From Cristatella mucedo (Eukaryota > Bryozoa > Phylactolaemata > Cristatellidae): a stretch of DNA of 64,000 nucleotides. The stretch is from contig WPIO01000058.1 in assembly GCA_009760855.2 (NCBI GenBank), positions 1,657,501-1,721,500 on the forward strand, read 5' to 3'. A program made the translations under genes and the position numbers. Shown here in pieces: positions 22,223-36,269 of the stretch (positions within the stretch are counted from its first letter, which is position 1; the number at the start of each line of letters is the position of its first letter). A model generated the notes under the pieces. It saw only the letters and a program-made list of their open reading frames with translations, did not search any database and was not told the origin of the DNA.

Positions 22223-25200
22223 ACTTGAAGGCATGACTTCAGTAGGATAATCTTTAGGTAGTGCAGCGTCTTCAAAAAGTGCGTCTTCGTCTTCTTCCGC
22301 ATTCCATACGTACAGTAATTTTGATTTCAATTTTAATACATGGGTGTATAATTAACTCATACAAACGAGTTCAATCTATCATTTCCAATGTGTCGATCAA
22401 CTTTTAATGAGTATACTTGTATAGTTGAAGCGCCAAGCGGCGAGAGACGACTGTACTCGTGCGTCCATAGCGTTTTACTAGATTTTTGACAAGTAATTCT
22501 ATTGAAGTAGCTGCAGTAAGCAGGATTTGGAATCCGTCGGTCACCACTTTTGCTGTAAGATCTTCAATTGCCAAAACTAGTGTACGAACACACTCGAATA
22601 CACTTTTCGCTTTCTATGAAGTTGCGAGTCATCTTGGCAATTGCCTACCTTGCCAGTCGGACAAGGGACGAACGGTCAGCTAGGTGTATCAAGTAGTTGT
22701 GGGAATGCGAGACCGACGGCTTCTTCAAGACGTCTCCTGACCTTGGGAGTCACATCTTCCGTATGCTGTCCTGCTGCGCATAGGAACTTGTTGCTAGGCA
22801 CGCGTTCCTAGGAGAACTCACTGGACGCATTCATGACTAGTTTGAAAACAGACCTTGCACGGTCTACGAATTGTTCCTGATCTGCAGGGACTAGACGCAA
22901 GCGAAGCAGAGGTGGTTCACGTGGAAACGCTGCGCAAGAAACATGTTTCCTCCTATCTTTATAGACTTATAAGCCGGAGGAAAAGTGCTCTGTTAATTTC
23001 TCTTGCGTGCGCCTTTCCCTCCGGCGCTTCAATCGCTCTAAGGCTTCTAGGGTCGTGTGAAAAAGCCGCTACTCCTTGTTTTGGCTCTCCACGGCTCCGC
23101 CGCTGACCTACTTTGCAGGCCTACATGATTAAGCTTAAGTTTCTGAAAAACTATTGTAGGCAGCTATGCAGACCTGTGCTATGTTCCGTGGAGATCTTTT
23201 TGATTGAGTTTCATGCGCAGGCTAACTAGATATTTGACAACTTTCTTTTCGACGGATAGACGCTTTGCAAGCTGGTTGCTGAGATCAAACGCTCTGATCT
23301 ATTACAAGAGCATACAACAGTTGAGCTCAACCAAAGTTGCCATTTATCTGAAGCAAGCCGGACTTAGAAGCCACAGCTTAATTTAGTTGAACTGAGAGTA
23401 GCTAAATCACTTCAAATTAGCAACCTCGAACGTTAGCACTCAACACTATTTCTTCCTCCGCTTGCTATGACTTCAATTTTCACAGGTGTTGGAATGGCTC
23501 TGGTCTCCAAAAAGTCACTCGTGAAACTCACCACGTGAAATGCGAGAATGTGACTAACTCTATTCGCCGATTTGATTCCATTACGCTTTAGCACAATGCT
23601 CTACACCGATAGTTCGCAGGCAGCAGCGATCGTGAAGAAAACGTTTGTTATTCATTATGCATCATTGCAGTTACAAGTATTCGTGAGCCTTTTCAGGTCT
23701 GCTCTAGCCTGCCAAGCCTCACACCGTTGCAGCGGGCGATAGAGGAACCGCATTATGCCGAGCGAAGCGGACTGTAAACGTCCGAAGTTTCTTCGCACTA
23801 CTGATGTTTCTAGGCTAGGCTTGGCATCCACTGACGTGAGTGTAGCAGTCACTGGCTACCCCAAACCGTTGCTTGCCCAGCTGTGAGTTGCCTCCCAGTC
23901 CAGGTGAAATATGCTCCAACCCACAGTCATCGTAGCGTCATAGCAAACAAAGGAGACATCTTTCATGCTGCTTGAGCTAAGTGAACGATCTAATCTCCAC
24001 ACGCCTTCGGCCTGAATGAACATCTTTAAATTTCCTCAGTGGTATCTATTATAATTTCCTCTATGGTGACGAACTAAACTTTCTAGAACCAGACAATATC
24101 ATAGTCCAAAAACTAAGGCACACTTACACAGAAATGCACCTTCACTTGCGTGGATGAAGACCTTTTTCTTTCTAAAAGTCTCAGCTGAGATAATTTACAA
24201 TGACCCACCGGTATCTTACAATTTTAAGCTAGACGTAACGCCGTTTACTTTGCTTTGATTGCTGTCTGATCATACTATTATATTATTGTTATTGTTATAT
24301 TATATTATGTTATTATATTATTGTTATTATCTATTATTACATTATACTATGCTATTGGTTGTAATTGGAGCTGCGTATTTAAATTGCACTGCTTTCCGTA
24401 CTGCCCGGTACAGTATATTGGTTTCGCGAACAAATATGAGCATGAGCATGAGCTCACATCACATAAAAACAATGCTTCAGCAGATATTGTGCTGCTGAAC
24501 ATACACAATCCATTAATTGAGCTAAGGAATACGAGGTAGTGGTGCTTCTACAAAAATAAATGTCCTTTATTGACACAATTGCCTTCCATAGATTTTCAAA
24601 GCGTGATTGCCGGATCTTTGATCTCATGCAGTTTCCAAGTTCACTAAATTTTTTAGACCTTCATGGCAGCTTTAGAGAGCCTTCATCTGGATGAGACCGG
24701 GCTTCAACTGTCGGCTGACTAGCCGGGGTGGCGGAATACAGACTTTAGAAAGGGGCGAAACTGTCGGAGAGCTAGAAGCAGTCAGCGAAAGTTGGACTAC
24801 TCTGGTCTCTAGTTTAGCGGCCTTGCAGCCGTATCTTCGTTAGCTGTAGGTAACGACTAGCGTGCCGACGATGCCACACAGCGAAACCGGAGAGCATAAC
24901 GGCAGCGTTGACCGCCTACCTGACCGGAACGTCTCGACAGTGCAGCTTTCAGCCGTGTGCCCTGTTATTGGTTGCAAATGGCGACGTTAATCCACCACCC
25001 CCGGGTCCTTCTCGCAGACCACTCGCCTACTGGGCTCGTGCTAGAAGTTAGTGCGTCGTCCTCGAGGCGGCCCCAGCTGCTGGTGAATGCGTGCAGGTGG
25101 GGGCCGGCTCGTCACCGGAAGAGCTCAAGGAGCGCTCGCATGGTAACGGGACGCCTCCTCCTACGTTTCGGTCAGCCCACTCACCCGGTCGCTCGCCTGG

Positions 25201-28200
25201 TGATTCGCCAATGTCGGCAGCCAGGCGGAGCAGCTGCGCCGAGCGGCACAAAAGATCTAGTGGTAAATTGCCCTCCGCTACTGGTCCTGATTGCGCTGGT
25301 GGTCGTGGCTGGTTGGACGAGCCGGAGGGTGGGCGGGCGATAGCGACACCAGCCCAACGCTTACCCGGATGCCCAGGCCGAGGATTCTCTGAGGTATCGC
25401 CGGATGAGAGCGTAGCTAAAGATTGATCGGGACGGCGAATGGGCTTTCGCTCTCACAATCTGCTATCGTCTGCTAAATACCACGTTTTGTTAGGACTACT
25501 GCCATAGATCACATCCCCAAACTTGAAATGGGCTATGGTTAGGATGGACTTGGTTGGTGTGGGCAGCGTCCATAGTAGCCTAGCTTGCAGCCTCGACTTG
25601 CAGGGGGAGGGGGGGTAGTCTAGCTACCGATAGCTACCGACTGCCCCGGTACGGACTGTTGACTGACCCCAATCACGCCAAGGATGGAGAATGAATGCAT
25701 CGCACCGTAAGCTCCTGCAAGATTTTGAGTGGCTCGAGTCGCACAAATCTAACTAAAGTATTGCACGGGTTAATTATGAACCAATCGCTTCCTTTTGCAG
25801 TTTGGCAAGTAGCAGATCAACCAATTAGCACGTAGCAGAGCAATCGCTAAACATCGCATCAAAACGAACAGCGTAAGAACAGCTAATAACAATAATGCTT
25901 TTCTCTCCGTGTCAATTATTTGAAAGTTAAAAGTTTCATATGCAGTGCCAAGTAAAGCACAATGGAAAGAAACAAGTATATCGCATTAGAAGGGTTAATG
26001 TTGAGAAACTACTGAGAAGATTGGTCCAGCAATCGAATATTTGTTATCTTTCAAGAGAAAAATAATAAAAAACCGGGATCTGAAGATTTGACAATTTCCA
26101 TATGAAAGCAAAGCATTACAAATAATTATGCAAATCTTGTCTAAGCCGTTAGCGTTTGTAAAGCGGTAGCAGCATCTATCCAATTAAAAAATCTAACGAT
26201 CTCTGCACCATATGCAACCGTTTCCCATCTTACTGAACATTTTCACAACAAGATACATGTTTGCAACTTGTTGAGGTACATGGCTGGGACTATCAAACAA
26301 CTTTCTTTACAGTATCGCTTTGCACCTTGTAAATTTCATAACTCTTAATGCTTTATAATTCCTAATGATCGCTAATATTTCAATATTTTAATATTGACGC
26401 GGAACTTCCCATTTTTTACCTCTGCATTTGCACCGCTGCCGTGGTTTAATTTGTAATTTTGGCTGCATAAAATTTGCTATACGCGTCTGCGATTGCAGAC
26501 GAGAATGCTCCAATACGTTGGATGACATTTACAAAGATATTTATGCTTATGTAATTTATAACGACTTGTAGGAAGACTTGTATCAATAGCTAGATTAATA
26601 CAGCACTAGACCCATAACTTGGAAGTTGCTAGTTTCAAGCTGGAGACGGAATTATTTTCTTGGTTTCTAGTATTTAGTAGTTCAGTAGATTTTAAACGGC
26701 CTCCGGTCACTCTGTATTGTGAAGTTACAACACATCGTATTTAACCAATTGCCTTTTCCACGGTGCCGCGAGATGCTCGTTTGCATTATTAGGAGCTGCA
26801 ACTTCCTTTTCCCAATCTTTGCGAGAATCCGCTGACGGACGTCTTTTCGTTTGATCTGTTTCTAAAAACAGGCATACGACGTCTGGAGCTAGCGATGAGT
26901 AGTATTTAACCTTGCAACTTCACTGATCAAAAGTCACCTACGCTTTTTATTCATATCATAATATCAATCAATCATAACTGCTGGACAGGTTTCTGTTATC
27001 ACTCTTTCCTCCCTCACTTTTAGAGCGAAAGCAGTTCCTTTGATCCATTCTTTCGAAGCCCTTGTTTTGAGTCGTTCCAACAGCAAGTGCTAATGAGTGG
27101 CAGTAATCTGCCAGTCAAGTTACCAAGTCTTCCTTTATTTCAAATTTTTAGGCTACGGTCATGGTTTTTGTGAAGGAAATCGTCCCTAATTCGTCCTGTG
27201 TGATTTTAAAATTCATTTTGACTACTTAACTAACTCCTTAAGTGTAGAACGTTTGGCACTAACTGATGCATTTCTCTTCTAGCTCATGTGCATGATCCCA
27301 TTCACAAAAAACTGTACACACTCGATCACATATTCTCCCACGATTGTATGCTGTCATCTTTTGTAATACAAGACTGAAAATTAAATGGGCTGAATGATAA
27401 AACAACGAGAAATTAAAAAAACTAACCATACGTATATACAGAGAGTAAAAGTAAGAAGAGTCACTTGTGAACATTAATCAAGGCGTGGATCGCTCATTCT
27501 CTAAGTATTGGATGTTAGTTTTTTGCTTTGACAACACTAATGGTTTATTTTATGCTTGCGATAGTAAAATATATCTCTTATTTATTTTCAATTTATCCTC
27601 TGCAGAGAGTAAGCGGGCTGCCGAAGCCTAATGTCATATTGTTACGCCCAGTTGCAGCGCGACTGTATAGCCTCCTATTTTTCTCTGGAGCACTGAGCAA
27701 GTGCTGGCAATTACAGGGGACTGAGCTAATGTTTGAACATTAGCCAAGGACTCTGTTTACCAAATTGGTAAGATGTGCATTCTTGATTTATATTAGTATT
27801 GATATTGGAAACAGAGGATTATTGACGCTGAGTCCTAAGCAAAGTCCTCACCTGGCTGACATTGCATACCTTTGTTTGCTTTCCTCATCCGAAGTTATCC
27901 GGCTCACAATAGTTGCTAGGCACTCTCCTATTCAAGGCTCGTTGAGCTAAGAGCCGTCGTGGCAAAACGAGGTGACGTCTTGGCTCTCTCGCTCGTGTTT
28001 GGGCAATGCATACTGGCCTTATTGGATAGACGTACCATTCTGTCAGGTGTCACTGGATCAGCGTATCGAGTAAGGGTACCCGTCGCAGTAGCTGTAATAG
28101 AAGCCTTATTGTGAATTCAGCAACCAGCTGGTGTTGTAAACTTTGCCCACTGACAATCACAAGGATATCTACTAGCTCTATCCTTCATCAATCTCTCTTT

Positions 28201-28929
28201 TAAAGAGAGGAAGTGGAAGTACGCAGCAGGAAATCAGAATAATATGTCAAAGACATATGAAACAAGTTTGTATAATAGTAGAGGAGGAGGATGAATGTGC
28301 AATGTTTTCTCGGATTAAGACATTTTATGCCTTTTAAGAAGTGAAAAGAAGAAAAATTGTGGTCAAAATAAATTTCTGGCTTAGATGTGCCGAGGGTTGT
28401 GTCGTGATGTTTGTCATGGTTAAGGATGATCTAGGAAAGTAATTACTTTGAAACTGCTAGTATTGCTCACACGCTGTGAAAATTTGTCTTATTTGATCCA
28501 TCTTAGTTAGATATTTCTTTTATCTAGTATGACTGCAAAGGTGACTGAACCCTTTTTGAGAGGTGCCAAAAGTCAAGCAGGACATTTGAAACGGTTTCCT
28601 CAGGAAACCCACAGCTTCTCAGACAATCTGTCCAAAATTCATTTTACAGTATAAGCAAGCATTATCGGGTGCATGCCTTGGTTCAGCAAGGTTTCGGGTG
28701 TAGAGTGACTTCCAAAATAACTCGGATGTAAACAAAGTCCCTTTGCTTTATTCTCGATTTTAAGCAGTCAGGAATACTATTTATCACCGCATCCTTCCCG
28801 CTTCTTGAGCACATGCCTTCCAGCATTAGCACCACTTAGCTATGGTTTAGGGTTTAGGTGCAATCGCAGTGGGGGACAAGAGAGCCTCGATATCAAATGG
28901 CAGCAATCCTCCGAGGAGCCGCGAAGAAT
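22223..28929. other. Long stretch without recognised gene or transposon
   Basis: Contains a (TAT)n-like tract at about 24270-24360 and a GC-rich patch at 24950-25430 whose overlapping open frames (24957-25343 and 25091-25426) are Pro/Ser/Arg/Gly-rich. No domain motif was found. The remainder is AT-rich with chance-length ORFs. Confidence 0.4.
24950..25430. other. GC-rich patch with overlapping open frames
   Basis: GC content is clearly above the surroundings. The frame at 25091-25426 reads SSPEELKERSHGNGTPPPTF and HSPGRSPGDSP, a disordered composition like a regulatory protein tail or a transposon gag, but with no recognisable domain. Function unknown. Confidence 0.3.
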
Positions 28930-31545
28930 TAAATGTTCACTTTGATAACTCATCTGACGCTTTCAGCACCGAATTTCGTACATTGACTGACTCATTGTCT
29001 CTTGTGGCTCATGTGCATGGCCCTACTCACATCAAGGGTCACACACTCAACCGGACTTTCTCTGACAGCTACACTTTGTCAGCACCAATTGATTACCAAA
29101 TCCTGCTTATCTGACCACATGCAGATCTCATTCAATCTTCACTGTGTGCCCACCTCCTCCTCTAAAATAACCGGCGAATCGCGAAACATCAAGACCCTTG
29201 ACATCGATGCTGTCCGTGCGAGAATATTTGCTTCACCTCTGCTGCTCAGTCCTCTTCCGATCTGTAATTATTGTTAGATAGCTACAACATGACACTAGCT
29301 GACACGCTCGACGAGTTTGCACCTCTGACAAAGTGCACTGTGCGCCCCCGCCCAGATGGCTTATGGTTTACCACAGTCAATAAACTAGCCAGGTTTACTA
29401 AGCGAGAGCTTGAAAAAACATACAAAAGATCTGGACTGGCTGTCCATTGACAGGCATATGAAGACTACTGTCGGTCGTACAGATCAATCCTAGCAAAGGC
29501 CAAGTCTAGCCTCCATAGAAAAATTGTTGAATCACATATGCACAATCCAAAAATAATGACGATCAACCATCTCCTCAACCACTCCCAGATTAGCTCCTTA
29601 CCTGATGATCCTTGTGATGATCTAGCCGATCGCTTCTCTCGATTCTTTGTGCAGAAGATAAACAAGATCGGGGAATCCATCCCTGCGATGACAACATCCC
29701 CACTAGAATGTTGTTCCTTATTCATTGCTGCACCTCAATGTCTACATTTAAGCTGCTCACTAGTGATCTAGTCCTGAAGTTTGTATCTCAATCAAAGAAG
29801 ACAACAAGTCCTCTGGACCTTATTCCCACTGTCCTGCTCCTTCGTTGCATTGACCTGCTGCTGCCATGCATAACTAACATCATTAATATGTCATTAGCCT
29901 CAGGTCATGCTCCAGAACCTTTCAAAAAAGCTGTAGTCAGGCCACTTCTCAAGAAAGCGACCAAGACCAGACCAAGAGAACAGTCTCCCTTCTACCAATC
30001 CTATCAAAGGCAATGGAACGGGTCGTAGCAGACCAGTTGAACTCATATATACAAACTTCAAACCTTGCTATTAAGTTCGTGTCTGGCTTTAAAGATAATC
30101 ACTCGACAGAATTGGCATTGCTTAGGGTATACAACAACCTACTTAGGAATGCAGTCATGGGTAGAGTGTCTCTGCTTGTTTTGCTCGATCATTTGGCAGC
30201 TTTTGATACTATCCATAACAAAGTTCTTCTGGAGCGCCTCTCATCTCGCCTGGGCATCACTGGCACTGGTCTGCAATCGTTCAGGTCCTATCTCAGCTGG
30301 AGACTCTAGAATATTGAAGTGAATGGACAAAGATCATCCGAGGTACCTCTGAAATATGGGGTACTTCAGGGATCCATGCTAGGTTCGGTTCTTTTCACGG
30401 TTTATACTCTCTTGCTGATGTGATTGCCAGGCACAATCTAGGATTTCACTTTTATGCGGATGACACTCAGTTGTACCTTTGATTTGATCCCTTCCAGCCT
30501 TTGAGTGCCTCGAATTCTCTCAACTCACTTGCTGCATGTACTGATGACGTCCGCATGTGGATGGGAGCAAATTTTCTAAAACGAAGTGACGATAAAACCA
30601 ACTTGCTAGTTACGAGCAAACAAGTTTCATTCAGAAATTGGAAAGGTTGACGCTCAAAATTGGCTCTGCGAGCATATCTCCTGTTGAATCAGCTCAAAAT
30701 CTAGGTGTCATACTCCAAAGCGACCTCTCGTTAGACGACCATATCAGCGCCACAGTCAAATCTGCCTATTTTTAGCTACGCAACATTGCTCAAATTCGGG
30801 TTTGTTTAGATAAAGATAACACGTCCAAGTTGGCCCATGCATTCATGACATCCCGTCTCGACTTCTGCTTCTCACTGCTTACTGGCCTGCCGGCATGTGC
30901 AATCAGGCGATTGCAGCTGGTGCAGAACTCAGTGGCCAGGCATGTCTGTCGTGAGCGTCGCAGTTGCCACATTACACCACTTCTCGCCGACCTGAGCTTT
31001 CTACCAGTCAAGCAATGGATTGACTTCAAGGTTTTGTCGCTCACTTTTTGGTCCCTTCATTCTTTGGCTTTAGCCTATCTCTCAGATATACTTCCCCAGA
31101 AGGCCAAGCATCGTACCACCCCCTTTCGGAATCCATCAGTCTACAAAAACCTCGTACAAACCTCAAATCCTTCGGAAACCATGCATTTAATTCGTATGCT
31201 CCCAAAGCCTGGAACTCCCTCCCGATCTACGTCAGAGCATCCCGTGACCTGACCACATTTAAAAAGAACTTTAAAACACATCTATTTAGGACAGCATTCA
31301 GTGGGTCCCTGCGATTCGTCCTTAATGTGCTTTTGTGTGCTGACACTGTGCATGCTGCCACTAACTGCATTTACATGCTGACCCTGTGTATGTAACCCCT
31401 AACCATTTTGTTTAGTTATCAAGCATGATATTACTCACCATTCAATTGCATTTCCTTTTCCCGCAAATTTAAAGCGCCTAGATAGAGATTGAGTTCTCTG
31501 AGGGTGCTTTATCAAGTGCATTATTATTATTATTATTAAAAATAA
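28930..31545 (+). mobile_element. L2a LINE, longest copy (endonuclease end to 3' tail), decayed
   Basis: From about 28950 it encodes the end of the AP-endonuclease (HVHGPTHIKGHTLN ... SDSYTLSAP ... SDHMQISFNL), the linker, RT ([28 protein letters not shown] near 30450), the C-terminus and the 3' hairpin with (ATT)n at 31525-31545. Many stops and frameshifts. It is the only L2a copy here reaching into the endonuclease domain. Confidence 0.88.
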
Positions 31546-31599
31546 GCCCAAGGGCTCGATGATTGTTCAGCCTGTCGACGAAATTTAAACTGTAACCCT

Positions 31600-32275
31600 A
31601 GCTAATGTAATTGCCTAATTGTAATTGTACTTCTATGCTGATGAAACACAGCTGCCTATGCTTTGATTGTTCCCAGCCTTCGAGCGAGTCGATCTCTTGC
31701 CACTCGCTCTTGCTGCTTGCATTCTGATACCCGCACTAACACGGAATCAAGCTATCTTAAATTGATGAAGATACAATAAACTTACTAATTGTAAAAAAAA
31801 GTTAACGTAGCTCCTAACCTAGTTTAACTAAAACCTCTCTCTTAAAATCACGCTCGTCCAGCCAAATGCGGGTCGCATCTTTGTGAATTATGAGTGTCTC
31901 GATCTGAAGGAGGAAATAATTTTTCACTAGACACTACCGCGTCAGCTCAGCAGTTAAGTCTGCCGACTTACAGCAACGTAAAATTTGAACAATTCGGGTC
32001 TGCAAATCCAAGGATACCACTTCTGAGCTGGTCAATGCATATGCGAAATCCCGACTCGACTCTTGGAATTCATTGCATGCAGGTCTAACAGCCTGTGCAA
32101 CCAGGTGGTCACAATTGGTACACAGCTCTACAGCTAGGCTTGTCTATCTCGAACGCTTCCGTGACCCCATTACAACCCTTTTCACTACCTTCACTTGCTC
32201 CCAATCACGCAGCCACATAATCTTCAAGATTTTTTCTCTCACGTTTAGGTCCCTTCATTCTCTTACTCGAGCCTA
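31600..32275 (+). mobile_element. L2a LINE RT fragment, strongly diverged
   Basis: The order of motifs follows the L2a RT from the YADDTQLY region (TTCTATGCTGATGAAACACA near 31630) to LTFRSLHSLTRAYS near 32270, with frequent stops. Probably an older insertion than its neighbours. Confidence 0.6.
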
Positions 32276-32480
32276 CTCGACACTAGCTGACATGCTTGGT
32301 GAGTTTGCATCTCTGACTAACCGCATAGTGAGCCCTCGCCAAGATGGCCTACGGTTTACCCCTAATATCAAACTAGCTTGGTCCTCTAACTACAAACTTG
32401 AGAAAGCGTACAGATGATTGGCATTGACCTTCTATCAACAGGCATACGAGGGCTACAGTAATAATGCTAAGATCATTGAC
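32276..32480 (+). mobile_element. L2a LINE linker fragment fused to preceding RT fragment
   Basis: GACACTAGCTGACATGCTTG and the following bases match 29290-29470 of the long L2a copy, a region upstream of the RT. It therefore cannot continue the RT fragment before it, and the join at about 32275 is a rearrangement. Confidence 0.6.
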
Positions 32481-32599
32481 CTGCTGGAGGCTAGGGAGGG
32501 ATCAAAGAAAAGGTTCAGCTAAGTTCATCAACATAGACGTGAAAGCCTAGATTGTGCCTAGCAATCACAACGGCAAGAGGGGAGCATAAACTGCGAAAA

Positions 32600-33095
32600 G
32601 AACGGGACGAAACACAGAGCTCTGTGGTAGCCCATATTTTAAAGGTTCCTCTGATGATCTTTGTCCATTCACTCTAATACTCGGGAATCTCCCACTGAGA
32701 TAGGACCTGAACCGTTGCAATGGAGTACCAGTAATTTCCAGGCGAGATGAGAGGCACTTAAGAAGGACTTGGTGGTCAATAGTATCTAAAGCTGACTAAA
32801 AATCGAACAAAACAGAGATAATCTATCAAAGTCAGCATTCCTAAGTAGGTCGATATACAACCGAGCAATGCTGACTCTGTAGAGTGATTAGCTCTAAAAC
32901 CAGACTGAAACTTATTAGCAAAGCTTGAGGTTTCAATATATGAGTTCAGCTGATCTGCGCGACTCGTTCCAGTGTATTTGATAGGAACGGTAAATGGGAG
33001 AATGGCGGAAGTTGCTCAAATTCTCTTGTTTTAGTGCTGCTTTCTTCAGTAGTCGCCTGACTACAGCCTTTTTGAAAGGTGCTAGGACCTGTAGT
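32600..33095 (-). mobile_element. L2a LINE RT N-terminal fragment, antisense
   Basis: On the minus strand it matches 29900-30370 of the long L2a copy (region LINES AFKKAVVRPLLKK through LERLSSRLGITGT and the segment before motif B). It lies head to head with the next plus-strand copy. Confidence 0.7.
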
Positions 33096-33104
33096 TCAAA
33101 CCGT

Positions 33105-35255
33105 CAGGATTAACCGTCCATCAACAGGCATACTAGTGCAGATCAAAAAAATCAAGCTGAGCAAAGGCCAATTCTAGCCTACATAAGGATATTGTTGAAT
33201 CAAATATGCGAAATTAAAAAATGCAGATTTCTGCGATCAACCATCTCAACTGATCCCAGATTAGCTCCTTACTTGTGATGCTTGTGATGGTCTAGTTGAT
33301 CGCTTCTCTAGCTTCTCGGTCTAAAAACAGACAAGATTAGAGAGCCCATCACTATGGTAGCAGCATCCTCTTCGAACTCATGTCCCCGAATAACAATCCC
33401 ACAGACTCCTCGTCCAAAGTCGAATGTAGCACCTTAATGTCTACATTCTAGAATTCCGAGAGTGATTTCAAAATTGAAATTCATCTCCCATTCAAGGAAG
33501 ACTACTAGTCCTCTAGAACCTATTCCCACGGTCCTACTTCTACAATGCATAGACATGCTGCTTCCGTGCATAACTAACATAATACACATGTTCTTAGCCT
33601 TAGGTCATGTCCCTAAACTTTTCAAAAAGGCAGTAGATATGCCATTAATTAAGAAAGCAGCATTTGACCAAGAGAACTTGAGAAACTTGACCTAGTCTGG
33701 CTTCTACCATTTTTATCAAGACATTGAAATTAGGTGTACAGACCAGCTAAAGTCCTATATTGCACCTTCAAACCTGACAAGTAAGCTCGAGTCTAGTTTT
33801 AGAATAGTCACTACACAGAGTGAGCACAGCTTCTACTGTTCAACTACCTTCTCAGGAATGCAGAATCAGGTAAAATTCTCTGCCTGTCTTGCTTAATCCT
33901 CCGGCAGCTTTAATAATATTGATTACCAAGTCCTTCTCTAGCGCCTTCTATTTTGCCATGCCATCGCTAGCACTACGCTCATTTTTTTAAGGTCGTATCT
34001 CAACGGAGATTCTAGAGTATTATTGTGAACAGACCCAGATCATACTAGGAACCACCTAAGTAGACGGCGCTAAGTAGGCTCTGCGCTTGGTCTGCTTCTT
34101 TTCACAGTGAAAAGAAGCTTCGTGCTCCTTCTTGCTTCCTGCTTCTCCTTCTTGCCACTGATCGTCAAACGCAGTGTAGGCTTTCATCTCTATACAAACA
34201 ACACTCAGTTTACCTTTTCTTTGATCCCTCCCAACACTCCAGACGTTCAATTGTTTCAACTGCCTTGTGCACGTATTGTTGACACCCGCACATGAATGGC
34301 AGAAAATCTTTACAAATTGAATGACCACAATACCACCTTACTAGTTTTTCGAAAGATTAGATAGCTCAATGCTTAAAATCTGCTCTAAAATCGCGTTTTC
34401 TGCTACAGCTTCGGGTTTTCTAGGTGTCCGGTTCTAAAGTGACCTTTTACAAGAAGACCGCGTCCGCTCCACAGCCAAGTCTGCCACTTTTCAGCTACAT
34501 AAAAGTGCTAAATTCAAGCTTGCTTAGACAGGGATACTATACCTAAATTGGTCGATGCATTCGTGACACCCTATATCGACTTCTGTACTAAAATGCTTGC
34601 TTGTCTACCGGCCTATACTATCAGTTGACTATAGTTGGTGCAAAATTCTGCAGCTAATCTTTTCTGTCGTGAGCGTCGAAAGTGCCATATACAGACCACT
34701 TCCCGAAGACCTGCAGTGGCTTATAATAAAGCATCGATTGGACTCCAAGGTTCCGCCACTCACTTTTAAGTTCCTTAATTCTCTGGCTGCAGCCTACCTA
34801 TCAGACCTACTCCCCCACCAAGCTCAGCGTCGTACCACAGCTTTTCTGATTCTAATCGTTTATCTTACCTCGTGCGTGCCTCAAATTCTTTAGAGATCAT
34901 GCCTTTAAATCTTATGCTCCCGAAGACTGGAACTCACTACCGACTGACAGCAGGACGTCGCCTGATTTGACGACATTTAAACAGAAGTTAAGAACTCTCA
35001 TGTTTATCACAATATTTATTGTATCGTTGTGAATCTTTCTTTTTGCTTTTTGCTTGCTGACACTTTGCATGCAGCCACTAACCATATTGTACATGCTGAC
35101 AGCATGCATGTCACCTCTGACCATATAGTGTTTGTTAGTATTGTGCATGTTAACACTAACTATTTAATCTTACTTGCTAAGCAGCACATATAATGTGCTT
35201 ATAAAGAGATTAAGTTTTCTGAGGGCACTATAAAAATGCGCTATAAAAATTCTTA
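33105..35255 (+). mobile_element. L2a LINE, diverged long copy
   Basis: It follows the L2a order from the linker (CATCAACAGGCATAC, GTTGAATCAAATATG) through TVLLLQCIDMLLPCITNI (33462-33695), RT remnants and a C-terminus (TFKFLNSLAAAYLSDLLPHQ) to a degenerate 3' hairpin near 35195-35250. Heavily broken. Confidence 0.75.
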
Positions 35256-36269
35256 TTGCTGTTATCTAGCCGAATAACTAGTATTTCTGTGTGCTGAATA
35301 ACTAGTATAACGTGTATTTATATGTGCTGACACTGTGCATGCTATCGCTAGCCAAATAAACGATTTTCCTTGGCAGCACGTGCAAATTGCTTAAACAAAA
35401 GATTTAGCTCATTTAAATGTCTAAGGAAATGCATTAATCTTATTGGTTCAAAAATAACTACGGCTTGCTGCTCTAACAATTCCATTCAAGTCACAAATAG
35501 CAAAAGTTTATCGAGGTGCCTAACCCTAGATTGGTATTCAGTTTCGCGCGATACAAGTTCATAACTAAGCGTCCCGAGTTGAAGTAACTGTATATCTACT
35601 GTGACCTTGTGTGCTTATTTACCATTTAGCTAGGTCCTTGTGAAAACCAGCATCCTCCGTATTGCTGAATATAATGTTTTTGCAAAAGAGCGTCGTGGTT
35701 GTTCTCTAATTGCCGAACATATTTTAGCTGCAATGTATGTGTACTGAAAGGGCCGAATGAGTGTTACTCATACCTACCGCTTGATGCAGTGGATTTTAAA
35801 ATACTATTCAGCCATGAGTTCTAAGCCAAATGTTGACTGGTCTCATTCATCCAGCTATTTGCTTATTACGCAAATAAACTTGGCCTTGGGAGATTTAAAA
35901 ATAGCTTATTTTCTATATTAACCGTATGTATGAATATATCTAGTGCATTAAAGTAGTTTAAAAAATTGTGAATTACTTATCTTACTAAGAAATATTAAGC
36001 AAATGACATATGAGACATTCATGTGAGCAGCTAGTTCTGAAAATTAGAAGCACTGCTATCAGAATCCAGACTTTGATTTTGACTTCTAAAAGGCTAAACT
36101 GAGGCCAAGGAAGGCTTGTGTTAATTCATTTCCAAAGTCGTGTTGATCCTTAGACAAGCTGCGAAAATCTAAATTTGAGAGCTGAGCTTTAACCTAGGCA
36201 GATATTGCAAAGCTCTGAATGACTTGTCATCCTTTCATAGGTGGGTGATGTAGGTAATCAGCAAGATTA
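35256..36269. other. No recognisable gene
   Basis: AT-rich sequence without domain matches. A short 35260-35360 segment repeats parts of the L2a 3' UTR (GTGCTGACACTGTGCATGCT). Confidence 0.4.
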
